Positions 20,452 to 33,000 of a stretch of DNA of 64,000 nt are shown piece by piece; within the stretch, counting starts at the first letter, position 1, and each line of letters opens with the position of its first letter. Below the pieces are notes generated by a model. That model was not told the DNA's origin and did not search any database. It was given only the letters and a program-made list of their open reading frames with translations. Both the position numbers and the translations under genes were made by a program. This DNA comes from Rikenellaceae bacterium (lineage in GTDB: Bacteria > Bacteroidota > Bacteroidia > Bacteroidales > Rikenellaceae), in assembly GCA_015059735.1 (NCBI GenBank), contig SUZX01000001.1, positions 218,734 through 282,733 on the forward strand, written 5' to 3'.

Positions 20452-20485
20452 CAAGCCTTTACAAAACCGTAAAGGCTTTTTTTAT
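20452..20485 (+). terminator. tRNA-Pro terminator
   Basis: AAGCCTTTACaaaaccGTAAAGGCTTTTTTT. Confidence 0.8.
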
Positions 20486-20591
20486 GTCCGAAATTTGGAA
20501 AAGTGGCCACAAGTTTACATCTTTGTAGGCGGTTATAGGGGGTTGTAGGAGGCTGTGATTAACGATTACTTCGCAAATTCTTTGCAAATTT

Positions 20592-21812
20592 ATGGCGACA
20601 ATAAAACTTAAACTTGATACACGGAGGGCCAAGAGCGATGGGACCTATCCCGTGACATTCGTGATCGCCCTCGGGCCGAGTGCTACGACGATCAGCACGG
20701 GTGTATCTATCCGAGCTGATCATTGGTGCGGGGAACCTAATAAGGCGGTGCTGGCCAAGTGCCCTAATGCTCGGCAGATAAACGCAGAGTTAGATGATCT
20801 GCTATTTACATATAGCGCGAAACTACGCGCCCTCGAAACCTCTGGGAAGATAAATAGGATGAGTCTGCGAGATGTCAAGAACCATATCCTTGCGCGAGAA
20901 GTTGTCGAACAGGAACAGACATTCATAGAATACTTCCAAGAGGTGATAGGCCGTAAAGATCGATCGGGAACAATTGCCGTATATCGACACACCCTCTCGA
21001 AGATAGAGCAGTTCGCAGCCAAGATGAAATGCGCAGCAGATGATTGGAGATGTAAGGATATTACGGCTGAATGGATTCGCCAATTCGAAAGCTTCTTAAA
21101 ATCACAAGGGCTTCGAACAAATGGCATCGGACTACATCTGCGTAACCTCCGTGCTGTTGTCAACTCCGCTATTGATGATGAGTTGATCACAACATACCCC
21201 TTCCGTAAATTCAAGATCAAGAAAGAAGATACGATGAAACGATCTTTGCCGGTCGAGGATTTACGTGTACTCAAAGACTACACCTGCGAGCTACACCAAG
21301 AGCAGTACCGCGACATGTTTATGTTGTCATTCTACCTTATGGGCATTAACGCCATAGATCTCTTTAATTTAACCGAGATCAACAACGGGAGGATCGAATA
21401 TCGCCGTTCCAAAACAGGTCACTTATTCTCGATAAAGATCGAACCAGAAGCAAAAGCGATCATCGATAAATATAGAGGTGTAAAGCACCTTCTCTCACCC
21501 GCTGATCATTACACGAACCATAAAAATTACACGCACAGAATGAATAATACCCTGCAACAAATAGGTCCGATGCAACGACATGGGCAGGGTGGCAAAAAAC
21601 ATCGTAATCCACTATTCCCAAAACTCTCGTCAAACTGGGCGCGTCATACGTGGGCGACGTTAGCTGCTGAAATAGACATACCGGACGATACCATTGCGCT
21701 TGCACTTGGACATTCGTCGGGGCATAGGGTTACAAGTATCTATATTCGGCGGAATCAAAAGAAGGTGGATGATGCCAATAGAGCAGTTATTAATTACCTT
21801 AACCAATATTAA
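20592..21812 (+). CDS. int: Tyrosine recombinase/integrase (Bacteroidetes phage-integrase family with SAM-like core-binding domain)
   Basis: Core-binding domain (TFIEYFQEVIGRKDRSGTIAVYRHTLSKIEQF), IEYRRSKTGHLFSIK, WARHTWATLAAEIDIPDDTIALALGHSSGHRVTSIYI. Confidence 0.93.
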   Translation: MATIKLKLDTRRAKSDGTYPVTFVIALGPSATTISTGVSIRADHWCGEPNKAVLAKCPNARQINAELDDLLFTYSAKLRALETSGKINRMSLRDVKNHILAREVVEQEQTFIEYFQEVIGRKDRSGTIAVYRHTLSKIEQFAAKMKCAADDWRCKDITAEWIRQFESFLKSQGLRTNGIGLHLRNLRAVVNSAIDDELITTYPFRKFKIKKEDTMKRSLPVEDLRVLKDYTCELHQEQYRDMFMLSFYLMGINAIDLFNLTEINNGRIEYRRSKTGHLFSIKIEPEAKAIIDKYRGVKHLLSPADHYTNHKNYTHRMNNTLQQIGPMQRHGQGGKKHRNPLFPKLSSNWARHTWATLAAEIDIPDDTIALALGHSSGHRVTSIYIRRNQKKVDDANRAVINYLNQY

Positions 21813-21856
21813 TCAATCTAAAATAGACACATATAGAAAAAGTGAGCCGATTATGC

Positions 21857-22144
21857 TCACTTTTTTTCTTGCTGTAAGGTTGACAACTCTATAAGTCTGT
21901 CTTCGATAGTTTTCGTCTGCTCGGAGTTGACATCCATAGCAACGCTCTGCATCTTCGGGACAACATACTGCATAAGTTTTTCGGCAATCGTTATGCGCTC
22001 AATGGGTTTCAGCAACATGAAATCTGATTGCATAAGTCCACTTTCGTTATAATCTGTGAGAATATCAGCGATAGCGACTTTGCTCATCACTGTAACCTTA
22101 TTCGGAGTACCTTTCTGTCTTCCTCCTGTCTTTTTCCCTTTCAT
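21857..22144 (-). CDS. Small phage-type protein (KxGGRQKGTPNKVT family), possibly terminase-small-subunit-like
   Basis: KTGGRQKGTPNKVTVMSK... KLMQYVVPKMQSVAMD pattern common in Bacteroidetes (pro)phages; convergent with int across a hairpin (AGTGAGCcgattatGCTCACTTTTTTT). Confidence 0.5.
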   Translation of the reverse strand: MKGKKTGGRQKGTPNKVTVMSKVAIADILTDYNESGLMQSDFMLLKPIERITIAEKLMQYVVPKMQSVAMDVNSEQTKTIEDRLIELSTLQQEKK

Positions 22145-22227
22145 GTGTTAATACATAAAACAACACCTCAAAGATAGCAAAGTAAATTGCCGTCAAATTT
22201 TAAGTATTAACATTAAATCAGATCGAC

Positions 22228-22746
22228 ATGATAGGATTAGGCAGTGCAATTGGCGGAGCCATGAAGATTGGTGCCGGCATTTTCGGAGGTATCAAGATGG
22301 CTAAGGCAGCCAAAGAGGTAAAGGCTAACATTCAGAAACAGATGCGCGAAAACCAAGATTGGTACGACAGACGTTATAACGAAGACGCAACACAGCGGGC
22401 CGATGTGCAACGTGTTCTAACCATGACCGAGGAGAGCATCAAGAACCGCAACAAGCAGGCCGCAGGTACGCAGGCAGTCATGGGAGGAACAAACGAAAGT
22501 GTGGCTGCGGCGAGAGCAGCCAATGCAACGGCATTATCAGATACGATGGGCCAAATAGCCGTAAATGCCGAGCAACGCAAAGATGCAATCGAGAATCAAT
22601 ATATGTCCACGAAAGCCAATCTTAACAAGCAGATGAACGATATTACCATGCAGCAGGCTGACCAAGTAGCTAACGCTGTTTCGGGAGTAGCAAATGCAGC
22701 TGCTGATGTTGCGAAGATTGATAACCTATTCGGTAAATCTAAATAA
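22228..22746 (+). CDS. Putative internal virion/DNA-ejection protein (T7 gp14-like or pilot-like)
   Basis: Gly-rich amphipathic N-terminus MIGLGSAIGGAMKIGAGIFGGIKMAKAAKEV then Ala/Gln coiled coil ESVAAARAANATALSDTMGQIAVNAEQRKDAIENQY. Confidence 0.55.
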   Translation: MIGLGSAIGGAMKIGAGIFGGIKMAKAAKEVKANIQKQMRENQDWYDRRYNEDATQRADVQRVLTMTEESIKNRNKQAAGTQAVMGGTNESVAAARAANATALSDTMGQIAVNAEQRKDAIENQYMSTKANLNKQMNDITMQQADQVANAVSGVANAAADVAKIDNLFGKSK

Positions 22747-22753
22747 AGTAACT

Positions 22754-23875
22754 ATGGCAGCAAAGGATGATATACTTAGAAATCCACCGCAGGAGGATCC
22801 GGATGCAGATAAGGGGACAGCAGCATGGAGCGATCAACAGCAGTCGAGTGTGGAAGTAAACCCCGACATCTATAAAGGCGCAGTAGAGTGGGCAGATCAA
22901 AATTCAGGAGAGAACGCTCCGGTTATCTCCCCCACTCCTACCGCTTCGGTAGCAGCCGCCAAAGATAACAAGGTCGGTTTAGACAAAATTAACCAGCAGT
23001 TAGTAGGTGGTGGAGGTGGTGGTAGTCTAAATCAACCTCCCTCCCAAGAGGAATTAGAGAGAGAGAGAAAGCGCGCAAGACGTTCCGCTATCTTTTCTGC
23101 TATCGGTGATGGCGTATCAGCCCTCGCCAACCTTTATTTTGCATCGAAAGGAGCTATAAGTACCTACGACCCTAAAAGTAGCATGACGGCACAGGTAAAT
23201 GATCAATGGAAAAAGTACTTGGAGGATTACGATGCAAGAAAGCAGGCGTACATCAAAAATGCGTTGGCAGAACAAAAGGTCGCGGATGCTGCTGCCGCAC
23301 AACAGGCATTGCAGCAACATCGGGAAGAGCAGGCCGAAGCACAAGAACGACGTTGGAGAGAGAGATTCAAATATGATCAAGATAAAGACAAAGCTGATCA
23401 GGACTATAAAAAGCAGCAAGATGATAGAGACTTCCAAGAGCGACAACGTCAGTTTGACGAAAACCAAAAAAGGCTAAAAAATGCAGCCGCCAGTGCAAAC
23501 GCAACAAGGAAAGAGATTGCACAAGCAACTGCCGCACGCGGAAGACGAGGCAAGAGGCTTGGTTTCTCAGATAACAACGGGAACGAGGTCGGCATTTACG
23601 AGAATGTTTGGAAAGGGTCAATGCAGAATGTATATGATGCAATTATAGAAGACGGGATAGCACCAACTAAATTACAAGAGGCTAACGGCATGACCGCAAC
23701 TAAGAAAGACGATTTCGTCAAACGAAATTGGACGAAATCTCCACGAGCACGCGCAATCATGATGACACTTGCCCAAATTGACCCCGAGACGATGATCAGC
23801 AAGGTGCAGAATGGCGAGGATTACAGCCAATATCAGCAACAAGACGAAGATTATAGCCAATACGAAGTAAAATAA
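22754..23875 (+). CDS. Putative second internal virion/ejection protein (gp15-like position), coiled-coil
   Basis: Long charged coiled coil (AEAQERRWRERFKYDQDKDKADQDYKKQQDDRDFQERQRQF), poly-Gly linker, adjacent to the gp14-like gene and the giant gene; start at MAAKDDILRNP. Confidence 0.5.
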   Translation: MAAKDDILRNPPQEDPDADKGTAAWSDQQQSSVEVNPDIYKGAVEWADQNSGENAPVISPTPTASVAAAKDNKVGLDKINQQLVGGGGGGSLNQPPSQEELERERKRARRSAIFSAIGDGVSALANLYFASKGAISTYDPKSSMTAQVNDQWKKYLEDYDARKQAYIKNALAEQKVADAAAAQQALQQHREEQAEAQERRWRERFKYDQDKDKADQDYKKQQDDRDFQERQRQFDENQKRLKNAAASANATRKEIAQATAARGRRGKRLGFSDNNGNEVGIYENVWKGSMQNVYDAIIEDGIAPTKLQEANGMTATKKDDFVKRNWTKSPRARAIMMTLAQIDPETMISKVQNGEDYSQYQQQDEDYSQYEVK

Positions 23876-23881
23876 GCGATT

Positions 23882-24050
23882 ATGCCCAAGTATATTGTAA
23901 ATGGGAAGACCTATAACATTCCCGATGATAAAGTCGAGGGTTTCGAGAATAAATACCCCAACGCAACAGTCGAGTACCACAACGACGACAAGACATATCG
24001 AATTCCGTTAAACAAACGAGAGGGCTTCTTAAAGCAGTTCCCCAACGCAT
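23882..24050 (+). other. Tandem N-terminal motif in the giant protein (two ~27-aa units)
   Basis: KYIVNGKTYNIPDDKVEGFENKYPNATVEY / DKTYRIPLNKREGFLKQFPNASTTAQ. Confidence 0.7.
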
Positions 24051-27000
24051 CAACCACAGCACAGCCTACTCCCACCCCACAACCAGAGAGACAAGTCGAG
24101 CCGATGAAGACAGATAGTATTCGGCCAACGCAAGCGATACAGCCTGAAATGAAGATTGCAAAAGAGCAACCTGTGCATAATGTCGAAGAGGTCATGCAGG
24201 ATATGAAGAAGAATCCTGATGATTTCTTTGTTTCGAATTCAGCAAACACAGAGCAACAGCAGGTCAATCGCATACAAGTATCCGAGTTATCAACAGCGAT
24301 AGACGAGGGCTTGAATCGCAGAGCGCAGGAGTTGGATATAGAAGCACGCAATAAACCATCAAGGATGCAACCGTATCCGGAATTCGGCATGTTACCTCCC
24401 ATATCTACCGGACGTGAGGAAGATTCCGAGTACAGAACGTATTTCGCAGCAAAAAATGCCTTGAAAGACGCACAGCGCATTATCGATGAGGCAGATCGCA
24501 GTATCAACGCCGGCAACTACAATAGTTGGTTATCCGACACATTCGTAGGTGGAGCGGCTCGCGGTTTTGGCGAAAAGTTCTTTGATGTCCGAACGTGGGA
24601 TTTCGGTATAACTAACACAACCGATAATTTAATGATTCTCCGCGCGCTTAACGCTTTCGATAAAGGGCTTCCTCTTACAGATGCGCAACGTATGCTTCTC
24701 GACGCCAAAGCCGTAGAGCTGGCCACAAATGCCTATTTCGGCTCATATCTCGGACGTGGCTATAAAGCAGGTAGCGTAACCGCCGAAAGCATACCTTTCA
24801 TGCTCGAAATGGCGATAAGCCCATTATCTACTGCTGGTAGTAGCGCGACGAGCAAACTCGCGCGATATGCTTTAAGTCGATATGCCGTTGTGAAAGCCGC
24901 GACACGTGTTGCCGGAGATATCGCCGGAGCTGCCGGCATGGCGGCTACTACCGGAGTGGGAAGAGTTGCCGGTGGAACATTAAAACGTATGCAGGGCAAG
25001 ATCGTCCCTATACAAACAGAGGACGGTCAAACAGTATTTGGAGATCATGTAGATGTCGAGGACTTCTCAACGGCTTTCGCCAAATCATTTGCAGGTACTA
25101 CCATTGAAAACTATTCCGAAATGTTCGGAACATACTTCGGTCCTATTCTTGGCACCGCAGGCAAAGGCATAAGCAAAGGTTTAGATAAGGTTGGATTAAG
25201 CAAAGTAAATCAACTTCTTAACGATATACAAACAAGCGATCTCGTAAAACTTGTATCCGACTTTGAGAAAAACGCACAATGGAACGGACTGATCGGTGAG
25301 TATGCCGAAGAGGTTGCAGGTAATATCATGAATGCCGTCGTTGTTGAGGATATGACCCTTGACACAAACAAAGACACCGGAGTATTCAATCTCGACCAAA
25401 ATATTGATACATTCCTCGGGGTGTCATTGCTCGGAGGATCTTTAAGTTTCGCGAAAACCATCGGTTACGCTGGTAGTAAGTACAACCAAAAACGGCAGAT
25501 GGACAAAGCCGACATTCAAGGATCTGCTACTTTTGGGGCTGACGAATGGAAAGGAATACATGATGCTCTTAACGAGAACGCAGATAAAGCCAAAGAAACC
25601 CTATCAGCGATCATGTCCAACCCCGAAATCAGCAACGATAAGAAAGTTGCCGCATTGAATTATGCAGGTGCGGTCCAAAAGTATCGTGGTGCATGGATGA
25701 TTTCCGAGAAAAAGATTGCAGAAAATCCCCATAGTCCGCAAAGTGACAAGGATGCTTCCTTCGACAACGGCTACACACTCGAAGCCCCACAGGAGATGAA
25801 CGATGCCAAGAATAGTCTTGACTATCAACGGCAAAACATCCGCAGATTGTTCGGAACAACGGAGGATGTCGATGTTGACAAGATATTGGGCAACGATATA
25901 ACCTCTGCCATACAACGCTTCGGTCTCGGTAATCAGGAGATAGAGACGGCCATTCAGGATTACTTCAACGCCAAAGCTACATACGACGGCATGATACAGC
26001 GGCAACGTGACAACATAGATACTGCCGTAGCCGCCAGCGATGCCACCATAGATAGCCATGTAAGCCAAACCGACGGCATGATACATCCCGCAAAGATGAA
26101 CGTGGACGATCGTCCCGTGTATGTCGTATCGGGAAATATCGTGATGAATGATGATAATACCGGTATCGATCGGCAAAACTCCGACGAGAGCATCATCATA
26201 GTAGATGCAGATACAGGCCGAAAGGAGTTCACAGATCCCGCATCGGTATTGAGTGTCGATCCGGCTATTGATCCTTTGGCAGAAAAACAAATAGCACAGC
26301 AACAGATTCGCGAACAGATGTCACAGCAAGCCTCCGACAAGATCGAGGGGGTATTAGCATTTCAGCCCAATGATCAATATATCCTTACCGACGAGCAGGG
26401 TGTACAGCATACGGCGCAAGTTGTAATGGATAATGGCGATGGTACGGTCGCTATGATGTTGGACAATGTCGCAGAACCGCAAATCCTGTCCAAAGAAGCT
26501 GTACAGCAAATGGCCGAGATGACAAACCTCGCACGTCTTAATCAGTTCGAGCAAGAGAAAGCCGCAGAGCGCATCGCACAAGCCGAGGCAGAGCGGGAGG
26601 CTCAACGACCGGTGTATAGGCCCAAAGACCGTATCACACTCCGCACGGCAGATGGCAGCACGGTATATGGTATCGTTACGACGGAAGCTGACGAGAACGG
26701 CATGATTGAGGTGTACACAGGTCGTCCCATTAAAGGTAAGGCAAAGGTTGCTCTATTCTCTCGCGACGAGTTGGATGCTATGGTTATAGAGCATAACGGT
26801 GGATCCAACGAAATGGTAGAGGAGCAACAACAAGTGATGCAACCTACCGTAGAGACAGTGCAGCAATCGCTACCTATCGAGCAACCGGCACAGGTCGTAG
26901 AACGTAAGCAGCAAGAGGAACAAGAACCTGCATCAATTCTTTCGCGAATCCCCGTAGATGAGCAAGGAAACCCGCAATTCGAGGAGGCTCCGGTGCAAGA

Positions 27001-30000
27001 TACATGGGCAGCACTTGTTGAGATGAATGGAGGTGACACGGCCGAAGCTCTGGATACCGCACAACAGATGCTCTCTATTGCACAAAAGGAACTCAATAAA
27101 GTCCAAAAACAAAAGTCTAAGGGCGGTACTAATGTAATGGAGATTCAGCGCAGCAAGGACGAGCAAAAGGCCAAAGTACAAGCGTTGCAAACCAAAGTTC
27201 AGTATTGGACAGATGTTGCAGGATTCCAATCCGAGCAGGAGCGTATGGCCAAAATAATTGCAAAGGTCGAACGCAAAGCCAAGATGCGAGATGCACGCGC
27301 GGCTCTTGATCAAAAAGGACGTTACGCAAAAGAGAACGCACAGCTGGGGGATTATCTGGACTTCCGCGACTTCGTAATGCGATCGATCGCCACCGGCGGT
27401 ATCACTTTCAAGTGGGCAGATAGCACAACCGGCACAAAAGGTCTTGGGGCACATCTTGGACTAAAAGGCTCTCGCGCAGAGATGGGACGTCGTATTTGGA
27501 TGCTCAACAATGAAACAGGAGAATATCCCGAGGTCGCAGCAGAACGTCTGTTGCAAGGCTACGCCAATACTATTAGTGGAGAGGGTAATGCCGAGGAGAT
27601 TACAGGGCTTACCTCAATAGACGCCCTAAATGAAGTGTTAGATGTCATAGCTACATATGATAGTCCTCGCGATATGTTTGCAGCTGCACAAGAACGGCAT
27701 GCAGATATAGAAGAGGACGTTGCCGACTACGAAGAGGAGTTGATCGAGGAATACGAGCCTATTGAGACTAATATCCCAACAGCCGAAGAATACGAGCAAG
27801 CACAGCAGGAGTTTGAGGGGGATATTACAGATAATCAAAACAATCCTCTAAATCTGGATGGGGCGTTAAAAATCGAGTCAGTAGATAATATCAATGATAT
27901 AACTGACGATGATTTTGAAACCCCATATAGAAACGTGCAACTACCACAATTGCCTAACAATGTTCAAGAGGCTATTGGTGTGGGAGGACGTCCTATTGTA
28001 ATCAAAAAGAGTATTTTCGAAAAAAATGGAGAAACTCACGTAGAATTGTCCCCCACTGACAGTCGGGAAATTCTACAATCTGCGTTGTATAATCCCAATT
28101 TAGTAGGCACAACGCAACCTATAAAACGGCCTGATTACAAGGTTGCGATACAAACGGGCGAAAAGAATGCTGTTGTAGTATTGGATGTATATCGCAAAAA
28201 AGACTATGTCGAAATTGTAGGATGGAGAAAGGTTAATGCACGGGGTCTTGAAAAAATGAAAAGACAAGCCGAACGCGAGGGCGGGCAATTCCTCATACTT
28301 TCTCCCAATGAAGGGTCGGCAGCAGCCCTTTCTGCTCTTCCGTCCGGCTTGTCTTCTGAAAGCAAAGATACAACAATTTCGCCAAATAGCAATACTTTGG
28401 GTGAAAAAGTTGCACAAGCCGAGGCAGAAGTTAATATAGAGCCTACTGAAAAACAGAAAGAGGCAGGAAACTACAAGAAAGGGCATGTTCAGATTGGTAC
28501 TTTCAATGTTACCATAGAACAACCCAAAGGCTCTGTGCGTAGCGGTGTAGATGCCAATGGCAACAAGTGGGAAACCACGATGCAGAATACCTATGGCTAC
28601 ATCCGTGGTACAGAGGGCGTGGACGGAGATCATATAGACGTGTTCCTGTCTGATGATATCGACGGTTGGAATGGCCGCATGGTGTTTGTCGTAGATCAGG
28701 TAAATCCGTCTGACGGCTCGTTCGACGAGCACAAGGTTATGATGGGCTTTAACGATCTCAACGACGCAGAAACAGCCTATCTAAACAACTACGAAGACGG
28801 TTGGCAGGGGCTTGGCACTATTACAGGTGTGCCCGTCGAGGAGTTCGAGAAATGGATCGACTCTTCACATCGCAAGACCAAGCCTTTTGCAGAGTACAAG
28901 AGTGTTAAGGCTACCGAGGGGCAGAGTACCAAGTCTAAATACGGTAAGTATCAGCAATTCCACGATGAATTTATCGAGGGACTTAACGCAAAAAAGTTTA
29001 TACCGAACATCTCTCAAATACGCACTAATATCCGCCAACTTAAAAAGAAGATTAAGGCTCTTGAAAGTGGTATGGCTATGAATGTGTCGTCAGACGAGGA
29101 GTTTGCAAAGGTTCAGGCTACTGTTGATGATGCAACAGACCAACTCAATGCGTACAATGACATTCTGGACACCATCAACAAGCAGATGAAAGAGGTGGAG
29201 CGTCAGGCGGCTATTGATAGGATAGATGCGGCAATCAAGCGTATTGACGAGCATCAGACACAACAAAAGCACGATGACGATGCGCCTATCTCTATGACGG
29301 ATATGATTGAACACCACGCAGAGGAGCGCAATGACATCGAAACACTCTCAAAACAATACGAGGAGGCATACACGGAGTATTTCAAGTATCCTGTACTGGG
29401 CAGTGGCGCAAACGCATCAACCGCACCTATCACCGTCATTGAGCGTGTGAGATACTACGGTAGTCGTCTGCAAGATGCACTGAAAGAGCAATCCAAGTCG
29501 GAGCAAAAAGGACTTGTGGAGCGTAGAAATGCTATCAAAAAACATTTGAACGATATCCAAGACGAGGTAAAGCGTAAGGCGGTATTCTCTTCTGCTTTCA
29601 AAGACCTCGTTAGCGAAGACGATAAATACTCTATTCGCATCAACAAGGTCGATGGGGCAAAGCGTACGGTTGTCGCAGACCTCAACACCGAGAACATCGG
29701 CGGTGAGAGTTTGGAGTTGTCTTTTGAGGAGATGGCAAATATCCTGCATCACAATAATTGGGTAGAGGCACAACCTAATCAGGAGAAGTCTGCCAAGCCA
29801 CAAAGTGGCAACAAACTCGTTACTGATGAACGTTATGCAGAACTACGCGAACGCATGCGCAAGAAGTTAGGCGGGCAGATGAATATGGGCATAGATCCCG
29901 AAATACTTGCTATCGGTACGGAAATGGCAGTGTACCACGTTGAAAAGGGTGCACGCAAGTTTATAGATTATGCAAAAGCGATGATTGAAGATATGGGCGA

Positions 30001-33000
30001 TGCAATTCGTCCATACCTCAAAGCATTCTACAATGGTGCACGAGAGTTACCCGAAGTAGATGCGGCAGGTTACACCGCCGAGATGACACCTTATGACGAG
30101 GTGCGTACCTTTGATGTGGCCAACTTTGACAAGGAGAATATCAGTGCTATGGCTACGGCAGAAACCGTAGCCCGTGAAATGGAAGTAGAACAAGAGGCCG
30201 AAGTTGCGCAAGATCATTTCAAGAAATTACGCTCAAAACGTGGAAAGAGTGAGAAAAAAACAGTAACTTCGCAACAGTCATTATTTAATAACAACGAAGA
30301 TGGAGCAGAAAGAAACGAAAACTCCCGAACAGATAATAGCGGAACTCAACTTGGATCCGAAGCACTTTCCGATCCTGAGCAAGTGGGAGCCCGAACATCT
30401 GTACAAAACGCTACAAGGAATAGCGAAAGCGAGCGGCGGGGACCTCGGAACAGCCGCCGTGAATCTGGAAATGGACCTCAGTATGATGTAAACAAGAATT
30501 ACACCAACGAGGAGATCAGCGAGATCGTATCGTCCGTAACGGACATTGCTGTTAATGGCAAAGTTGTCATAACAGGGACCATAACGGACGATATTAAGGC
30601 TATTTGCCACCAATATGAGAGTGGCGGTGTTGCTAAAAAGGGGCGTGGCATTCTCGACGAATACTACACGGACGGCAAGATCGTTGATGCCGTAAACATG
30701 CTTATTGCCCCATATTTCAAAACCGCAACGGCTATCAGGGTGTTGGAACCGAGTGTCGGCACTGGTAACTTTATCGAAGCTGTAAAAAACATTCAGACAT
30801 CGGAAATAGCCGCATTCGAGATCAACGAAACGACCGCCCGCATCGCAAAAGTTCTTTATCCTAATGTAGATGTTAATCTTCGTTCTTTTGAAACGGAGTT
30901 TATTGACGATACAGGCAGAAAGAAACCTTTACCTCAAAAATACAACCTTGTTATAGGAAATCCTCCTTATGGATCGCACCGAGGGTTCTATAAAGGGCTC
31001 GGAGAGGAGAGCAAGATAGCACGATATGAGGACTACTTCGTCAAACGTTCTCTCGACGTACTCGACGAGGGGGGCGTCTTGGCTATGGTGTTGCCAAGCT
31101 CTTGGATCGATCGTCACTCCAAATACGGAGGTTACACAATAGAGGCTGCATACAGACTCCCGAGTGGGGCTTTCGAAGCTACACAGGTCGGGACAGATAT
31201 TGTTGTCCTCAAAAAAGATACATCTATACCCGTCACCGAACATGCTCCCTATTTCCAGCAGTACCCTGAAAGAGTACTGGGTGAAGTCAAGCAACGCAAA
31301 GGGCGCTATGGCAAAATGGAGGAGTACGTGGAAGGTAGCATCGATGATGCTATCGACGCCATCGAGAGAGAACATGCCGAGGCATTAGCCGAGCAGTTGA
31401 ACATCGATAAGACCAACGACAACCTGAACGACATTCAATCGGCTATCGAGGAGACCGGAAGTGCTGACAAAGCAAAAGCTATCGTCGAAAGCGAAAAGGC
31501 TGCCGAGAATAAGCCGAGCGGCAAGACCTCCACAAACACCCGTCAAGGCAAATACAAAGTAGAATTAAACAGAGGAGCAGAAACCGTTCCCACCTCGGCA
31601 CAATTCTCCCATGAGTTTAGCGAAGGTGAAGTAGAGGCTTTTGCAGACACGGATTATGACGGAACGGTCAATGACCCTGCCAAACACCGCAAGTATGTCA
31701 ACTATATCGGAGGGAAAACCATACACGATTTCTACTATGCAGAGGGCGATATTTACAGCAAACTGGCGCAGTTAGAGCAGGAGAGGGGTTATATTGTTGA
31801 CAACTTCGGCGTAGAGCAATACGAGAAGCAGAAGAGGTTGCTGGAAAACGTACTGCCCAAGCAAAAGGGGTTAAGTGAGATAACCATCTCACCGAATACT
31901 GCATTCGTAAAGAATCTTCATATCTCAACCGACGAGGGGAGCACATCGCTCAAAGACCTCTTTATTACATTTCTCAGAAATCTACCCTACGAAGCTTTTG
32001 GGAATAGTTCATCGTGGGAAGTTGTCGGCTATGTCCAGAACGAGCAGGTTTATGGGCAAGACAAACAGCGCAACCAACTTATCAGGGAGCGCAGAAAGCA
32101 GGCCGCAAACGACCTGTTTGTAAAATTCCTCAATGAGGAACTTTCGGAAGGAGCAAGAGAACAGGTCGTAAAAGCCTTTAATAGGGAATATAACGCTGTT
32201 TACAGACCCGACTATTCAAAGGTGCCGCTATTCTCTAATATCAACAAAGATTTCAAAGGCCGGCCGTTGAAACTTACAAGCGTGCAGCTTGCCGGAATAG
32301 GCCGCATGACCGTAAAAGGTGTAGGAGTATTGGCACACGAAGTAGGTTTTGGCAAAACATTATCGGGAGTGCTGGCTATGCACGAAGCTATGACAAGAGG
32401 ATTCGCGAAGAAACCGCTGGTTATTGTTCCCAACGATAACATCTTAAAACAGTGGGTTGAGACAATAAACGAGGCTTTGCCGAATGCAACGGTCAACACA
32501 CTGGGAAATCTGGGCGCAAACTACGACCTGACGGACTTTGAGATCAACGATGGAGAGTTCACCATTATGACATACGAGGGGCTCAAAGCTATGTCATTCA
32601 GCGATGCTACATATAACCGGCTGGCAGCCCGATTCTCGTATATCACGGAAGATTTGACGAAACATCAGAGCGAGCGTGATGCACAGAAACGTATAGAAAA
32701 GCAGAAGGAACTGAAAGGTAAAATGATACGTGGAGCAAAAACCACGTACGGATTTGAAGATTTTGGCTTCGACTGGCTTACATTCGACGAGGTACATAAC
32801 GCCAATCATATCGTCAGCAAGGTAAGACTTGACAAGTCGGTGGCTTCTGATTTTAGAAGTCAAAGTCAAAGAACATCTGATTTGGGGCTTAAAACTTGGC
32901 TGGCGGCGCAGTATATTCAAGAGGAGAACAACGGACGAAATGTATTGTTGTTAAGTGCTACCCCATTTACAAACAAACCTCTTGAATACTACTCTATTTT

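Noticed and set aside
22228-23875. Integrated Microviridae (pilot protein VP2-like) provirus
   Set aside because: The 172-aa protein is pilot-like, but there is no major capsid VP1 or replication initiator, and the neighbouring giant gene fits a podovirus-type ejection set better.
28812-29081. Off-frame plus-strand ORF in the giant gene (also 31164-31388, 34371-34559, 35679-36014)
   Set aside because: R/S/P/L-rich translations while the main frame is clearly domain-like; unlike the two retained nested ORFs.
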